Positions 24,044-32,178 of a DNA stretch of 64,000 nt are shown piece after piece. The translations under genes were made by a program, and so were the position numbers. Below the pieces are notes generated by a model, which ran no database searches, had not been told where the DNA came from, and saw nothing but the letters and a program-made list of their open reading frames with translations. The stretch's first letter is position 1; every line of letters starts with the position of its first letter. The DNA comes from Leifsonia sp040686855 (GTDB lineage Bacteria; Actinomycetota; Actinomycetes; Actinomycetales; Microbacteriaceae), in NCBI RefSeq assembly GCF_040686855.1, contig NZ_JBFBOG010000002.1, positions 62,001 to 126,000 on the forward strand, given 5' to 3'.

Positions 24044-24880
24044 TCAGCGGAGCAGCTGCAGGACGCCCTGGTTGGACTGGTTCGCCTGAGCGAGCATCGC
24101 CGTGCCGGCCTGCGACAGGATGTTGGAGCGGGTGTACTTCACCATCTCCTCCGCCATGTCGGTGTCGGTGATGCGGCTGGACGCGGCGGACAGGTTCTCC
24201 TTCGAGACGTTCAGGCTGCGAACGGCCGACTCGAAGCGGTTCTGCGAGGCGCCGAGCTCCGAGCGGGCGGTCGAGATCGCGGTGATCGCGGTGTCGATCG
24301 CGGTGATGGTGGTGTTCGCCGTCGCGTTGCTGGTGACGTCGAAGCCGGTGGCACCGGCGGCGCCGGACAGCGTGCCGACCGAGGTCGCCACGTCGGCCAG
24401 GTTGACCGCGATGGTGTCGTTGGCGGTGGAGCCCGCGCCGACCTGGAAGTTCAGCGAGCCGCCCTTGAGGAGGTCGATCCCGTTGAAGTTCGTGCCGTTG
24501 GTGATGCGGTTGAGCTCCTTGCCCAGCTCGTCGGCCTCCGTCTTGATCGCCGCGCGCGAGGTCGCGTTGTTCGAGTCGTTGCCGCCCTGCACCGCGAGGT
24601 CGCGCATGCGCTGCAGGATGGAGTGGACCTCGGTGAGCGAACCTTCAGCGGTCTGCACGACGCTGATGCCGTCCTGAGCGTTGCGGGCGGCGACGGTCAG
24701 ACCGCCGACCTGCGACTTCAGGCCCTCCGAGATGGCGAGACCGGCCGCGTCGTCCGCCGCACGGTTGATGCGGAGGCCGCTGGACAGCTTCTCGAGCGAC
24801 TTCGAGAGGTCGCCCTGCGTGTTGTTCAGGTTGCGGTAGGCGTTGTTCGCCGCGATGTTGGTGTTGATCTGCATACCCAT
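24044..24880 (-). CDS. fliC: Flagellin, minimal D0-D1 form
   Basis: Flagellin builds the filament. The 278-residue product has the conserved N-terminal domain (INTNIAANNAYRNLNNTQGD, KLSSGLRINRAADDAAGLAI) and C-terminal domain (DTDMAEEMVKYTRSNILSQA, ending NQGVLQLLR), with only a short middle of about 100 residues. D2/D3 surface domains are thus absent. The ATG at 24880 has GGAGG 8 nt upstream. The sigma-28 promoter lies about 50 nt upstream. Confidence 0.97.
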   Translation of the reverse strand: MGMQINTNIAANNAYRNLNNTQGDLSKSLEKLSSGLRINRAADDAAGLAISEGLKSQVGGLTVAARNAQDGISVVQTAEGSLTEVHSILQRMRDLAVQGGNDSNNATSRAAIKTEADELGKELNRITNGTNFNGIDLLKGGSLNFQVGAGSTANDTIAVNLADVATSVGTLSGAAGATGFDVTSNATANTTITAIDTAITAISTARSELGASQNRFESAVRSLNVSKENLSAASSRITDTDMAEEMVKYTRSNILSQAGTAMLAQANQSNQGVLQLLR

Positions 24881-24938
24881 GATGTTTCCTCCATGACTGG
24901 GTGGTGGTCCGCGGCCCTTCCGTGGTCCGCATCAGCCT

Positions 24939-24965
24939 CTATCGGCTGTCGCTGCCGTCCCGTTA
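24939..24965 (-). promoter_or_regulatory. Sigma-28 promoter of fliC
   Basis: On the minus strand, TAAC (24965-24962), 15 nt, then GCCGATAG (24946-24939). It begins 10 bp past the fliA stop codon and drives fliC. Confidence 0.9.
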
Positions 24966-24975
24966 GCGATGCGTC

Positions 24976-25788
24976 TCAGGACGCCTTCGCCGAGGTCGGC
25001 GACGTGGGGGAGAAGCGGGACACGTTCGCGACCGCGTGCTGCGCGAGACGCGCGAGATACGCGCTGCGCCGGGCCTGCGAGGTCTTAGCCTCGATGACGA
25101 CGGGGTCTCCCTCGTCGGCGTAGTGGGTCGCCATCCCCTCGCGCATCAGGCGGATGGCCTCGGAGCGCTGCTGGGAGACGGCGGAGTGGGTGATGCCGAG
25201 CTCGTCGGCGATCTCGGTGACCGTGCGGTCGTCGAAGTAGATGGCCTCGACGATCATGCGCATCCGGTCGGGGAGTGCGGCGACGGCGGCGCGGACGTAG
25301 GCGGTCTGCTCGTCGGCGAGGAGCGCGTCGGCGGGGCCGGGGGTCTCGGCAACGAGCAGCGGCTCGATGGTCTCGTCGAGAGCACTGACGGTACGGGACG
25401 CGTCGGCCAGGCCCGCGGCGGCCGTCTCGCGGTCGACGCCGAGCGCATTCGCGATCTCGTCGACGCTCGGCGCGCGGCCGAGGGAGGCGGTCAGGCTCTC
25501 CTGCACGGCCAGCGTCTCCTTGATCCGCTTGCGCGCGCCGCGGGTGGCCCAGTCGGAGGCGCGGAGCTCGTCGGCGAGCGCCCCCACGATCCGGGTGCGG
25601 GCGTAGGCACCGAACGGGACGCCGGTGCCGGCGTCGTAGGCGTCGGCCGCCTGGACGAGGGCCACCGCGCCGGCGGACGCCAGGTCGTCGCGGGACAGGT
25701 GCGTGGCGCGCGAGCACAGGTCGGAGACCAGGTAGCCGACGAGCGGCAGATTCTCGACGACGAGCGCGTTGCGTTCGTTCCGGTTCAC
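24976..25788 (-). CDS. fliA: Flagellar sigma factor FliA (sigma-28/WhiG type)
   Basis: This is the RNA polymerase sigma factor for flagellar genes. The 270-residue product has regions 2.1-2.4 (LPLVGYLVSDLC through GVPFGAYARTRIVGALADELR, residues 15-75), region 3 (LTASLGRAPSVDEIANALGV) and region 4 with the helix-turn-helix RTVTEIADELGITHSAVSQQRSEAI (described span about 195-220). The GTG at 25788 has GAGGGG about 10 nt upstream. No sigma-28 element precedes it, so it is probably controlled differently from its targets. The tandem CCCC-N6-GGGG boxes upstream are candidates. No anti-sigma factor FlgM is seen nearby. Confidence 0.93.
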   Translation of the reverse strand: MNRNERNALVVENLPLVGYLVSDLCSRATHLSRDDLASAGAVALVQAADAYDAGTGVPFGAYARTRIVGALADELRASDWATRGARKRIKETLAVQESLTASLGRAPSVDEIANALGVDRETAAAGLADASRTVSALDETIEPLLVAETPGPADALLADEQTAYVRAAVAALPDRMRMIVEAIYFDDRTVTEIADELGITHSAVSQQRSEAIRLMREGMATHYADEGDPVVIEAKTSQARRSAYLARLAQHAVANVSRFSPTSPTSAKAS

Positions 25789-25965
25789 GCTGGGCGACCC
25801 CTCTTCATCGGACGGATACGTTGCGACGTCCTCTTTCGGGGAGGGCGTCTCTCGGTACTCGGGCGGTGCGGTGGACGCTCGGGCTTAGTCGGGTGCCGAG
25901 CGAGGTGCTAGGGGTCTTTCGTTGTTCACGGTAACAATTCGGATCCACTCAGATCGCATGCTTTC

Positions 25966-26006
25966 TGCCCCCATTACGGGGCAGCGCGTACCCCCAGTAC
26001 GGGGAA
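25966..26006. promoter_or_regulatory. Tandem palindromic operator-like boxes between fliA and flgN
   Basis: Two copies of CCCCCA(T/G)TACGGGG lie at 25968-25981 and 25991-26004, 23 bp apart (about two helical turns). Extended forms are TGCCCC-N6-GGGGCA and TACCCC-N6-GGGGAA. They sit in the divergent fliA/flgN intergenic region (25789-26141), which otherwise holds only the flgN sigma-28 promoter. Two same-phase inverted repeats suggest a dimeric regulator, for example of the LuxR/NarL type; identity is unknown. Confidence 0.6.
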
Positions 26007-26063
26007 TGCTGACAGTGTCCGCAGTCCGGTACGTCGTGCTCGCCGCGCAGCGCACCCCGCGCC

Positions 26064-26090
26064 TAACATCGGGCGCAAGCGTGCCGATGG
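26064..26090 (+). promoter_or_regulatory. Sigma-28 promoter of flgN-flgK-flgL-fliW
   Basis: TAAC (26064-26067), 15 nt, then GCCGATGG (26083-26090) on the plus strand. One base differs from the other five elements (GG instead of AG at the end). Spacing is identical. Confidence 0.82.
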
Positions 26091-26141
26091 TCTGGTGTGG
26101 CGGGGACAGCATCCACCGCCCTTCAGACCCGAGGAGACCAG

Positions 26142-26669
26142 GTGCGCACATCGACTCACGAGGAAGTTGGTAGCGACATGGCCGCGAGCGAGCTCTCTGC
26201 CCAGCTGTGGAAGGAGCGCGAGCTGCTGGAGCTCCTGCTCTTCAAGCTGGAGGAGGAGCAGCTGCTGCTGATCGCCGGCAAGTCCCGGTGGATCTCGCAC
26301 GCCACCCGTGAGGTCGAGCAGGTCATCGAGCGCATGCGCGCCGTCGGGCTGGCGCGGACCGTCGAGGTCGCCGCCGTCGCCGAGGACTGGGGGCTGGGGC
26401 CGGATGCGACCCTCCGCGAGCTCGCCACGGCCGCTCCCGACGGCATCTGGTCCGACATCTTCGGTTCGCACCTCGCCGCCATGACCGAGCTCACCGCCCA
26501 GATCGCGGAGGTACGCGACACCAACGAGCGCCTGCTGCGTGAAGCCGCCCGTTCGACGCAGGAGACGCTGAGCTCGCTCTCGGGCGCCGGCGACGACCCC
26601 GGCGTCTACGGCGCGGGCGGCACCGGCAGCCTCGGCGACACCGCGCGCTTCTTCGACACGGAGGCCTGA
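26142..26669 (+). CDS. flgN: Flagellar export chaperone FlgN
   Basis: FlgN chaperones the hook-associated proteins FlgK and FlgL. The 175-residue product is helical with the FlgN core ELSAQLWKERELLELLLFKL, EEEQLLLIAGKSRWISHATREVE and a second helix near residues 110-130, and a Gly-rich tail. The GTG at 26142 has AGGAG 5 nt upstream and is preferred. An in-frame GTG at 26097, six bases past the sigma-28 element, and an ATG at 26178 are alternatives. Its stop overlaps the flgK ATG by one base. Confidence 0.9.
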   Translation: MRTSTHEEVGSDMAASELSAQLWKERELLELLLFKLEEEQLLLIAGKSRWISHATREVEQVIERMRAVGLARTVEVAAVAEDWGLGPDATLRELATAAPDGIWSDIFGSHLAAMTELTAQIAEVRDTNERLLREAARSTQETLSSLSGAGDDPGVYGAGGTGSLGDTARFFDTEA

Positions 26670-28093
26670 TGAGCACGTTCAGCGGCCTCAACACCGCCTA
26701 CACCGGGCTCGTCGCCGCCAAGGCCGGGCTGGATGTGGTGGGCCAGAACCTGGTCAACGCCAACACCGCGGGCTACACGCGTCAGCGCGTCAACACCTCC
26801 GGCGTCCCCGCCCTGAACACGGTCGGGCTGTTCAGCGGGGGAGTCCGACCCGGACAGGGCGTCAGCATCGACGGCATCCAGCGGCTGGACGACGCCGCGG
26901 TCGACGCGCGCGTGCGCAGCACCACCGCCCTGTCGGGCTACACGAACACGCGGGCGGCCGCTCTCGACGCGCTCGAGACATCGCTGAACGAGCCCGGAAC
27001 CAACGGCCTCTCGGCCTCCCTGCAGAAGTTCTGGTCGGCCTGGGGCGACGTCGCCAACCAGGCGGGGGAGCAGGCGCCCGCGGGCGTGCTGCTCGGCCAG
27101 GCGGGCAGCCTGGTCACCCAGCTGCAGACCGGCTACCGCGCTGTGGACGATCAGTGGACCGCCCTCCGCTCGAACGTCGAGGGCATGGTGAACGACCTGA
27201 ACACCGCCGCCACCGAGGTCGCGGACCTCAACGGCCGCATCCGGTCCGCCCTCAACGCCGGCCAGTCGGCCAACGAGCTGATGGACCGTCGCGACCTGCT
27301 CACCACCTCCATCGCCAAGCTGGCCGGGGGAGTGGTGCGGCCGAACGAGGACGGAACCGTGGATGTTCTGGTCGGCGGCAACGCGCTGGTCTCCGGCACC
27401 ACGGCGAACGCCGTGAAGGCCGCCGGGGCGAATCGGATGGCGGACGCCGCGGGCGACCCGCCCCGGCTCGAGTGGGCGTACCGTCCGGGCGCCGCCATCG
27501 CGATGGAGGGCGGTTCCATCGGGGGCGCGCTCTCCACACTCGCTCCCGCGGACGCGAACGGGACCGGCGGCGTGCTGGCCGAAGCGGCCGCGAGCTACAA
27601 CGCGTTCGCGGTCACGCTGGCGCAGCGCGTGAACGCGGTCCACCAGACCGGCACGACGCCGACGGGCGCCACGGGTCTCGACTTCTTCGCCATCGACCCG
27701 ACCAAGCCCGCCGCCCTCGGGCTCTCCGTCGTCCCGACGGGCGTCGGACAGATCGCCACGGGCGCCGCAGGCGCCGGCGGAGCGGACGGCAGCGTCGCGG
27801 ACGCCATCAGCCAGCTCGGCACCGGCGCGAACGCCGTCGACAAGCAGTGGTCGGCGTTCGTCGTCCGCGTCGGAGTCGCCAGCAAGACCGAGCAGCAGCA
27901 GTCCGACCTCGCCGACATGGCCACCAGCTCCGCCGTGAACGCCCAGCTGGCCGGCTCCTCCGTCGATCTGGACGAGGAGAACATGAACATGCTCTCCTTC
28001 CAGCACGCCTACCAGGGCGCCGCGCGCGTGATGACCGCCGTGGACGAAGCCCTCGATGTGCTCATCAACCACACCGGACTCGTCGGGAGATAG
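26669..28093 (+). CDS. flgK: Hook-associated protein FlgK (HAP1)
   Basis: FlgK joins hook and filament. The 474-residue product starts MSTFSGLNTAYTGLVAAKAG with the rod/hook motif NLVNANTAGYTRQRVN, has a FlgK-type middle (MDRRDLLTTSIAKLAGGVV near residue 210), and ends with the C-terminal helix including EENMNMLSFQHAYQGAARVM. The length is normal. The ATG overlaps the flgN stop (TGATG). flgL starts 2 bp after its stop. Confidence 0.96.
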   Translation: MSTFSGLNTAYTGLVAAKAGLDVVGQNLVNANTAGYTRQRVNTSGVPALNTVGLFSGGVRPGQGVSIDGIQRLDDAAVDARVRSTTALSGYTNTRAAALDALETSLNEPGTNGLSASLQKFWSAWGDVANQAGEQAPAGVLLGQAGSLVTQLQTGYRAVDDQWTALRSNVEGMVNDLNTAATEVADLNGRIRSALNAGQSANELMDRRDLLTTSIAKLAGGVVRPNEDGTVDVLVGGNALVSGTTANAVKAAGANRMADAAGDPPRLEWAYRPGAAIAMEGGSIGGALSTLAPADANGTGGVLAEAAASYNAFAVTLAQRVNAVHQTGTTPTGATGLDFFAIDPTKPAALGLSVVPTGVGQIATGAAGAGGADGSVADAISQLGTGANAVDKQWSAFVVRVGVASKTEQQQSDLADMATSSAVNAQLAGSSVDLDEENMNMLSFQHAYQGAARVMTAVDEALDVLINHTGLVGR

Positions 28094-28095
28094 CC

Positions 28096-28980
28096 GTGAT
28101 CAGCCGAGTGACCAACGCGACCCAGACGCTCAACGCGCAGCGCAACCTGCAGCTGAGCCTGCAGCGGCAGGCGCAGCTCTACGTCCAGGCGACCAGCCGG
28201 CGGCTGCTCAACAAGCCGTCGGACGACCCGACGGCCACGGCGAGCGCCATGGGCGTCCGCTCCGACGCGGCCGCGACCTCCCAGTACCAGCGCAACGTCA
28301 GCAACGGCGACGCGTGGCTGACGACCGCGGACTCCGCGCTGACCTCGGTCGAGACGCTGATGCACCGCTTCCGCGACCTCACGGTCCAGGGTGCCAACGA
28401 CGGCTCGATGTCGACGGAGGCGAAGGAGTCGATCGCGACCGAGCTCGACGGCATCAAGCAGAGCCTCCTGTCGCTCGCGAACACGACCTACCTGGGTCGC
28501 ACGGTCTTCGCGGGCAACTCCGACGCGGGCGTCGCCTTCCAGCCCGACTACTCGTTCACGGGAACCGCGGGAAGTACAGTGGAGCGCAGGATCGGCCCCG
28601 ACACCACGGTGCGGGTGGATGCGGACGGAGCGGCGGCCTTCGGAACCGGCACCTCGTCGGTGTTCGCGCTGATCGACAATGTTGCCAGCGATCTGCGGAA
28701 CGGCGTCAACGTCACTCCGCGGCTGGCGCAGATCGACGACAGGATGAAGGCGATCGTGGGAGAGCACGCGGAGGTCGGCGGACGCCAGACCCGCATCGAC
28801 AAGGCGAAGGACGCCCTCGCCGTCGGCGCGAACGCTCTCGAGGGCCAGCGCTCGTCGTTGGAGGATGTCGACCTCAGCAAGGTCATCCTCGATCTGAAGA
28901 CGCAGGACGTGAACTACCAGACCGCGATCGCCGTCACGGCGCGCGTGCTGCAGCCGACGCTGATGGACTTCCTCCGATGA
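28096..28980 (+). CDS. flgL: Hook-associated protein FlgL (HAP3)
   Basis: FlgL is the second hook-filament junction protein and is flagellin-like. The 294-residue product has the N-terminal helix with RLLNKPSDDPTATASAMGVR, a FlgL middle with LGRTVFAGN, and the C-terminal flagellin-like helix (SSLEDVDLSKVILDLKTQDV; ARVLQPTLMDFLR). The GTG at 28096 follows GGGAG and lies 2 bp after flgK. The stop overlaps the fliW ATG by 4 bp (ATGA). Confidence 0.94.
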   Translation: MISRVTNATQTLNAQRNLQLSLQRQAQLYVQATSRRLLNKPSDDPTATASAMGVRSDAAATSQYQRNVSNGDAWLTTADSALTSVETLMHRFRDLTVQGANDGSMSTEAKESIATELDGIKQSLLSLANTTYLGRTVFAGNSDAGVAFQPDYSFTGTAGSTVERRIGPDTTVRVDADGAAAFGTGTSSVFALIDNVASDLRNGVNVTPRLAQIDDRMKAIVGEHAEVGGRQTRIDKAKDALAVGANALEGQRSSLEDVDLSKVILDLKTQDVNYQTAIAVTARVLQPTLMDFLR

Positions 28981-29360
28981 GCGCCGTCCGCTTCCTCGCT
29001 CCGCCGCCCGGGCTCGAACCCCTCGACGACTTCACGCTCGACGCCGTCGCCGGCGCGGATGGTCTCTACACGCTTGCGTCGGTCGAGCGGCCGGAGATCC
29101 GGCTGTTCACGATCGACGCCTCCCGGCACCTGCCCGGCTACTCGCCAGAACTCCCCGACGACCGCGCCGTCGAGCTCGGTATCGCGACGCCGGAGGAGGC
29201 GCTGCTCCTCGTCGTCGTGACGCCGTCGCACGAGGGCAGCACGGTCAATCTGCTCGCGCCGGTCATCGTCAACCGTGCGACAGGCGCCGCACTGCAGCTC
29301 GTCCTGGAGGATGACGCGTTCCCGGTGCGCGCCGAACTGGCCGCGCTGGCCGGGGCGTAG
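28977..29360 (+). CDS. fliW: Flagellar assembly factor FliW
   Basis: In Bacillus, FliW binds flagellin and antagonises the RNA-binding repressor CsrA, tying flagellin translation to export. The 127-residue product has the FliW beta fold, with GLYTLASVERPEIRLFTID near residues 28-46, EEALLLVVVTPS near 75-86, and LLAPVIVNRATGAALQLVLE near 94-113. The ATG at 28977 overlaps the flgL stop. No csrA follows, although the two are usually adjacent; the next gene is convergent, with its stop 3 bp away. Confidence 0.92.
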   Translation: MSAVRFLAPPPGLEPLDDFTLDAVAGADGLYTLASVERPEIRLFTIDASRHLPGYSPELPDDRAVELGIATPEEALLLVVVTPSHEGSTVNLLAPVIVNRATGAALQLVLEDDAFPVRAELAALAGA

Positions 29361-29363
29361 GGC

Positions 29364-30635
29364 TCAGCCCGCCTTCTTCGGCGGACAGGGCGCCGTCTTC
29401 GTCATGGCGTCGACGGTCTGCTGCTCCGACCAGGGCAGGGACGCCACAGCCTTCATGCCCTTCTGCTCCGGCGGGAGCTTGGATGCGATGGACGCCAGGC
29501 GCTGCGCCAGCGACTGGGCGAAGGGCGCACCGGGGGTCGAGTTGTTCAGGGCGACGACGATCGTCAGACCCGACTTCGGGTCCGAGAACACGGCCGACAA
29601 GTAGCCGGGGACCGCGCCGCTGCTTCCGCGCAGCGGGCCGAGCAGCTGGACGCCGAGACCGTAGCGCTGCCACGACTCGCCGTTGACCACCGCGTCCACC
29701 TGGGCGGCGCGCGACTTCTCGCTCAGGAGCGTGCCCTTCGCCAGCGCCTGACCGAACGAGCGGAGGTCGTCGAGGTTCGAGACCACGCCCCCCGAGGTCC
29801 ATCCGAGCGACGGCGACATCTTCGTGACGTCCCGCAGCGGCTCGCAGACCACCGCGCCGGCCCCGTCCAGGCCCACCGAGTAACCGGCCGGGTGGGGGCC
29901 GGGAGGAGTCAGGGTGCCGTTGTCGGGCAGAACGCTCTTCGTCATGCCCAGCTTGTCGAACACGTACTCCTTGTAGAGCTGCTGCCAGCTCTTGCTCGTC
30001 GCGTTCTGCAGCGCCATCCCGACCAGGATCGCGTTGGTCGCCGAGGGACCGTACTTCTGGCCGGGCGTGCCGTAGCGCTGCATCGCGATCCCGTCGCTGG
30101 CGAGCTCCAGCGGGGGCCACTGGCGGGTCGGGTTCATGAGGAATTTCGGGTTCAGCGCACCCGTGTGGTCGTTGATGCCGGAGGTGTTCTGGCACAGCTC
30201 GCGGAGCGTCACGCCGTCGACCCCGACCATGCCGGGGAGCCACTTGGTCAGCGCGTCGTCGAGGTCTATCCGCCCCTCGTCGACCAGCTCCAGCAGGACG
30301 GTGCAGGTCATCGGGGTCGTGTTCTGCCCGATGCGGAAGGTCATGTCGGTCGTCACCGGCGTCGAACCGGAACGGGTCGTCGTGCCCTGCGCTGTCGTCC
30401 AGCTGCCCGCCCACGGCGCCCAGACACCCGCGATACCCGCGGAGGCGCCGGACAGCGTCATCGCGTCCGTCACCGCCGCCTCGAGCCGCTTCTCGACGTC
30501 CTTCGAGAACCCGCCCGGCTGCTGGGACGGCGCGTTCGCGCTCCCTGGAGACGACGTGCAGCCCGCCAGGACGAGAGCCACGAGGCCCGCGGTCGCCGCG
30601 AGCGCGAGCCGCCCGAACCTGGTGTCTCGTCGCAT
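29364..30635 (-). CDS. Secreted beta-lactamase-fold lipoprotein with lost catalytic motifs
   Basis: The 423-residue product has a lipoprotein signal (RRDTRFGRLALAATAGLVAL then LAGC, modified Cys26) and a serine beta-lactamase/D,D-peptidase (class C, AmpH/esterase-like) fold. The three catalytic motifs are degenerate. The SxxK position reads Q-N-T-T (Gln104 to Thr107, in FRIGQNTTPM), the YxN position reads P-S-A (197-199), and the HxG position reads S-S-G (338-340). Hydrolase activity is therefore not expected, and a binding or regulatory role is inferred. The ATG at 30635 has GGGAG 5 nt upstream. It converges with fliW. Confidence 0.85.
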   Translation of the reverse strand: MRRDTRFGRLALAATAGLVALVLAGCTSSPGSANAPSQQPGGFSKDVEKRLEAAVTDAMTLSGASAGIAGVWAPWAGSWTTAQGTTTRSGSTPVTTDMTFRIGQNTTPMTCTVLLELVDEGRIDLDDALTKWLPGMVGVDGVTLRELCQNTSGINDHTGALNPKFLMNPTRQWPPLELASDGIAMQRYGTPGQKYGPSATNAILVGMALQNATSKSWQQLYKEYVFDKLGMTKSVLPDNGTLTPPGPHPAGYSVGLDGAGAVVCEPLRDVTKMSPSLGWTSGGVVSNLDDLRSFGQALAKGTLLSEKSRAAQVDAVVNGESWQRYGLGVQLLGPLRGSSGAVPGYLSAVFSDPKSGLTIVVALNNSTPGAPFAQSLAQRLASIASKLPPEQKGMKAVASLPWSEQQTVDAMTKTAPCPPKKAG

Positions 30636-30795
30636 CCGTACTCCCCGCCTTCGGCACTGCGTGTCCAGCGATTGTAACGTGCTGCAGATTCCTTGCCGTT
30701 GCGCAAGGGGCTGTGGCCGCAATCCGATTCGGACGACGCTTCGAAGGGAAAGTGAGGCGCGCGTCCGTGCGCCGTCCTACGGAAGGAACGACACA

Positions 30796-31209
30796 ATGCG
30801 CAACTCACCGAATCGTCTGGTGGCCACCATCTTCGGTGCGGTCTACCTGCTCGTCGGTCTCCTCGGCTTCGCCGTCACCGGCGGCGTCGGCTTCGTCGCC
30901 ACCAAGGGCGGCCTGCTGCTCGGCATCTTCGAGGTGAACCCGCTGCACAACATCGCGCACCTCCTGATCGGTGCAGCGCTGCTGATCGCGGGCCTGACCC
31001 GGGTGGCCGCCGCGAAGGCCGTCAACATCACCGTCGGCGCCGTCTACCTGCTGCTCGGCATCGTCGGCTTCTTCCTCGTGGGGACGGGCGCCAACATCCT
31101 GGCCCTGAACACCCCCGACCACTTCCTCCACCTCGTGAGCGCGATCGTCCTGCTCGGCACCGGCCTCGGCGCCGACCGCGGGACCCGCGCCACCACGGCC
31201 GCCGCCTGA
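30796..31209 (+). CDS. DUF4383 membrane protein
   Basis: The 137-residue protein has four hydrophobic segments in two repeated halves. Each begins with a similar FGAVYLLVGLLGF / VGAVYLLLGIVGF block, and the conserved NPLHNIAHLLIGAALL and TPDHFLHLVSAIVLL motifs of DUF4383 are present. The function is unknown. The ATG at 30796 has GGAAGGA upstream. It is followed after 20 bp by another membrane protein on the same strand. Confidence 0.85.
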   Translation: MRNSPNRLVATIFGAVYLLVGLLGFAVTGGVGFVATKGGLLLGIFEVNPLHNIAHLLIGAALLIAGLTRVAAAKAVNITVGAVYLLLGIVGFFLVGTGANILALNTPDHFLHLVSAIVLLGTGLGADRGTRATTAAA

Positions 31210-31229
31210 CCGGCGGGGCCACGGCTCCC

Positions 31230-31784
31230 ATGAGCAGGATCACGGAGACGCTGCGCGTCGCCCCCGCCGCCTCGGCCCCTCGGGCCGTCGCGGTGGGCCC
31301 GGCGACGCGCGCGTTCCTCGCCGTGGCCGCGTTGGGGGCAGGGCTGCTTCACGCCGCCCTTGCCCCCAGCGCACCCCCTGCTCTTCTCGCAGCCTTCCTC
31401 GTCCTCGCGCTCGGCGAGCTGGTGTGGGCGGCGGCGACGCTGGCGAAGGACGTCCCGCCGGCGTTCCGGCTCATCCCCGCACTGGCGCTCCTGCCGGTCG
31501 GGATGTGGGCCGCGCTCGCCATCGCGGGCGCGACGGCATCCGGAGGCACCGCCATCGCCCTGCCGCTCGTGCCGATGGGCGCCGCCTCCCTGCTCGACGT
31601 CGTGATCGCCGCGACCGCCGCGGTGGTCATCCGGCGTGACCGTCCCGTCACCGACCGGAACAGCTTCCTGCGCTTCTTCCTCGGGCTCGTCCTGAGCGCG
31701 TGCGCGGTCAGCGCGATCACCATCCCCGCGCTGACGCTCACGGATGCGGGCGTCGCCGCCGTGACGGTGCACCACCACCACTGA
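31230..31784 (+). CDS. Membrane protein of unknown function
   Basis: The 184-residue protein has about five hydrophobic stretches and no family signature that I recognise. It begins MSRITETLRVAPAASAPRAV and ends in a short histidine run (VTVHHHH), which could bind metal but may be incidental. It lies 20 bp after the DUF4383 gene on the same strand, so cotranscription is likely. The ATG at 31230 is weakly supported by upstream sequence. Confidence 0.7.
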   Translation: MSRITETLRVAPAASAPRAVAVGPATRAFLAVAALGAGLLHAALAPSAPPALLAAFLVLALGELVWAAATLAKDVPPAFRLIPALALLPVGMWAALAIAGATASGGTAIALPLVPMGAASLLDVVIAATAAVVIRRDRPVTDRNSFLRFFLGLVLSACAVSAITIPALTLTDAGVAAVTVHHHH

Positions 31785-31808
31785 CGCCGGCTGGGCGCGA
31801 GGAGCGCG

Positions 31809-32162
31809 TCAGCGCCGGGTCAGCGCGAAGGACTCGCTCCCGAACCGCACGACCGATCCCGGGTCGACCTCGTGCCGGGTCTTCGGATCGCACGCGAAGG
31901 TGCCCTCACCCGGGTAGGTGATCGTCGTGCCGTTCGCCGAGCCGAGGTCCATGACCCAGAACACCCCGTCGTACTGCCCGAAGGCCAGGTGCGCGCGGGA
32001 GACCGACTTCGCGTCGTCCTGCACGGTGATCAGCTCGACGTGACCCGGATCCTCCATCTCCGTGCCCGGAGCGTGCACGGCCGGATTGCGGCCGATGACG
32101 CCGTTGCCGCTGGTCTCGACGTGCTGGCCGTCGCTGAAGTCCATGACGAAGGTCACCGCCAC
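31809..32162 (-). CDS. FHA-domain protein
   Basis: The 117-residue protein is a single forkhead-associated domain, a phosphothreonine-binding module. The diagnostic residues are the GR of GNGVIGRNP (about residue 20), SRAH in SVSRAHLAFG (about 54-57) and the N-GT of GSANGTTI (about 75-82). The GTG at 32162 has GGAGGGGGA 5 nt upstream. It lies 16 bp after the helicase gene on the same strand. The partner kinase is not visible. Confidence 0.88.
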   Translation of the reverse strand: MAVTFVMDFSDGQHVETSGNGVIGRNPAVHAPGTEMEDPGHVELITVQDDAKSVSRAHLAFGQYDGVFWVMDLGSANGTTITYPGEGTFACDPKTRHEVDPGSVVRFGSESFALTRR

Positions 32163-32178
32163 GTCCGTCCCCCTCCGG

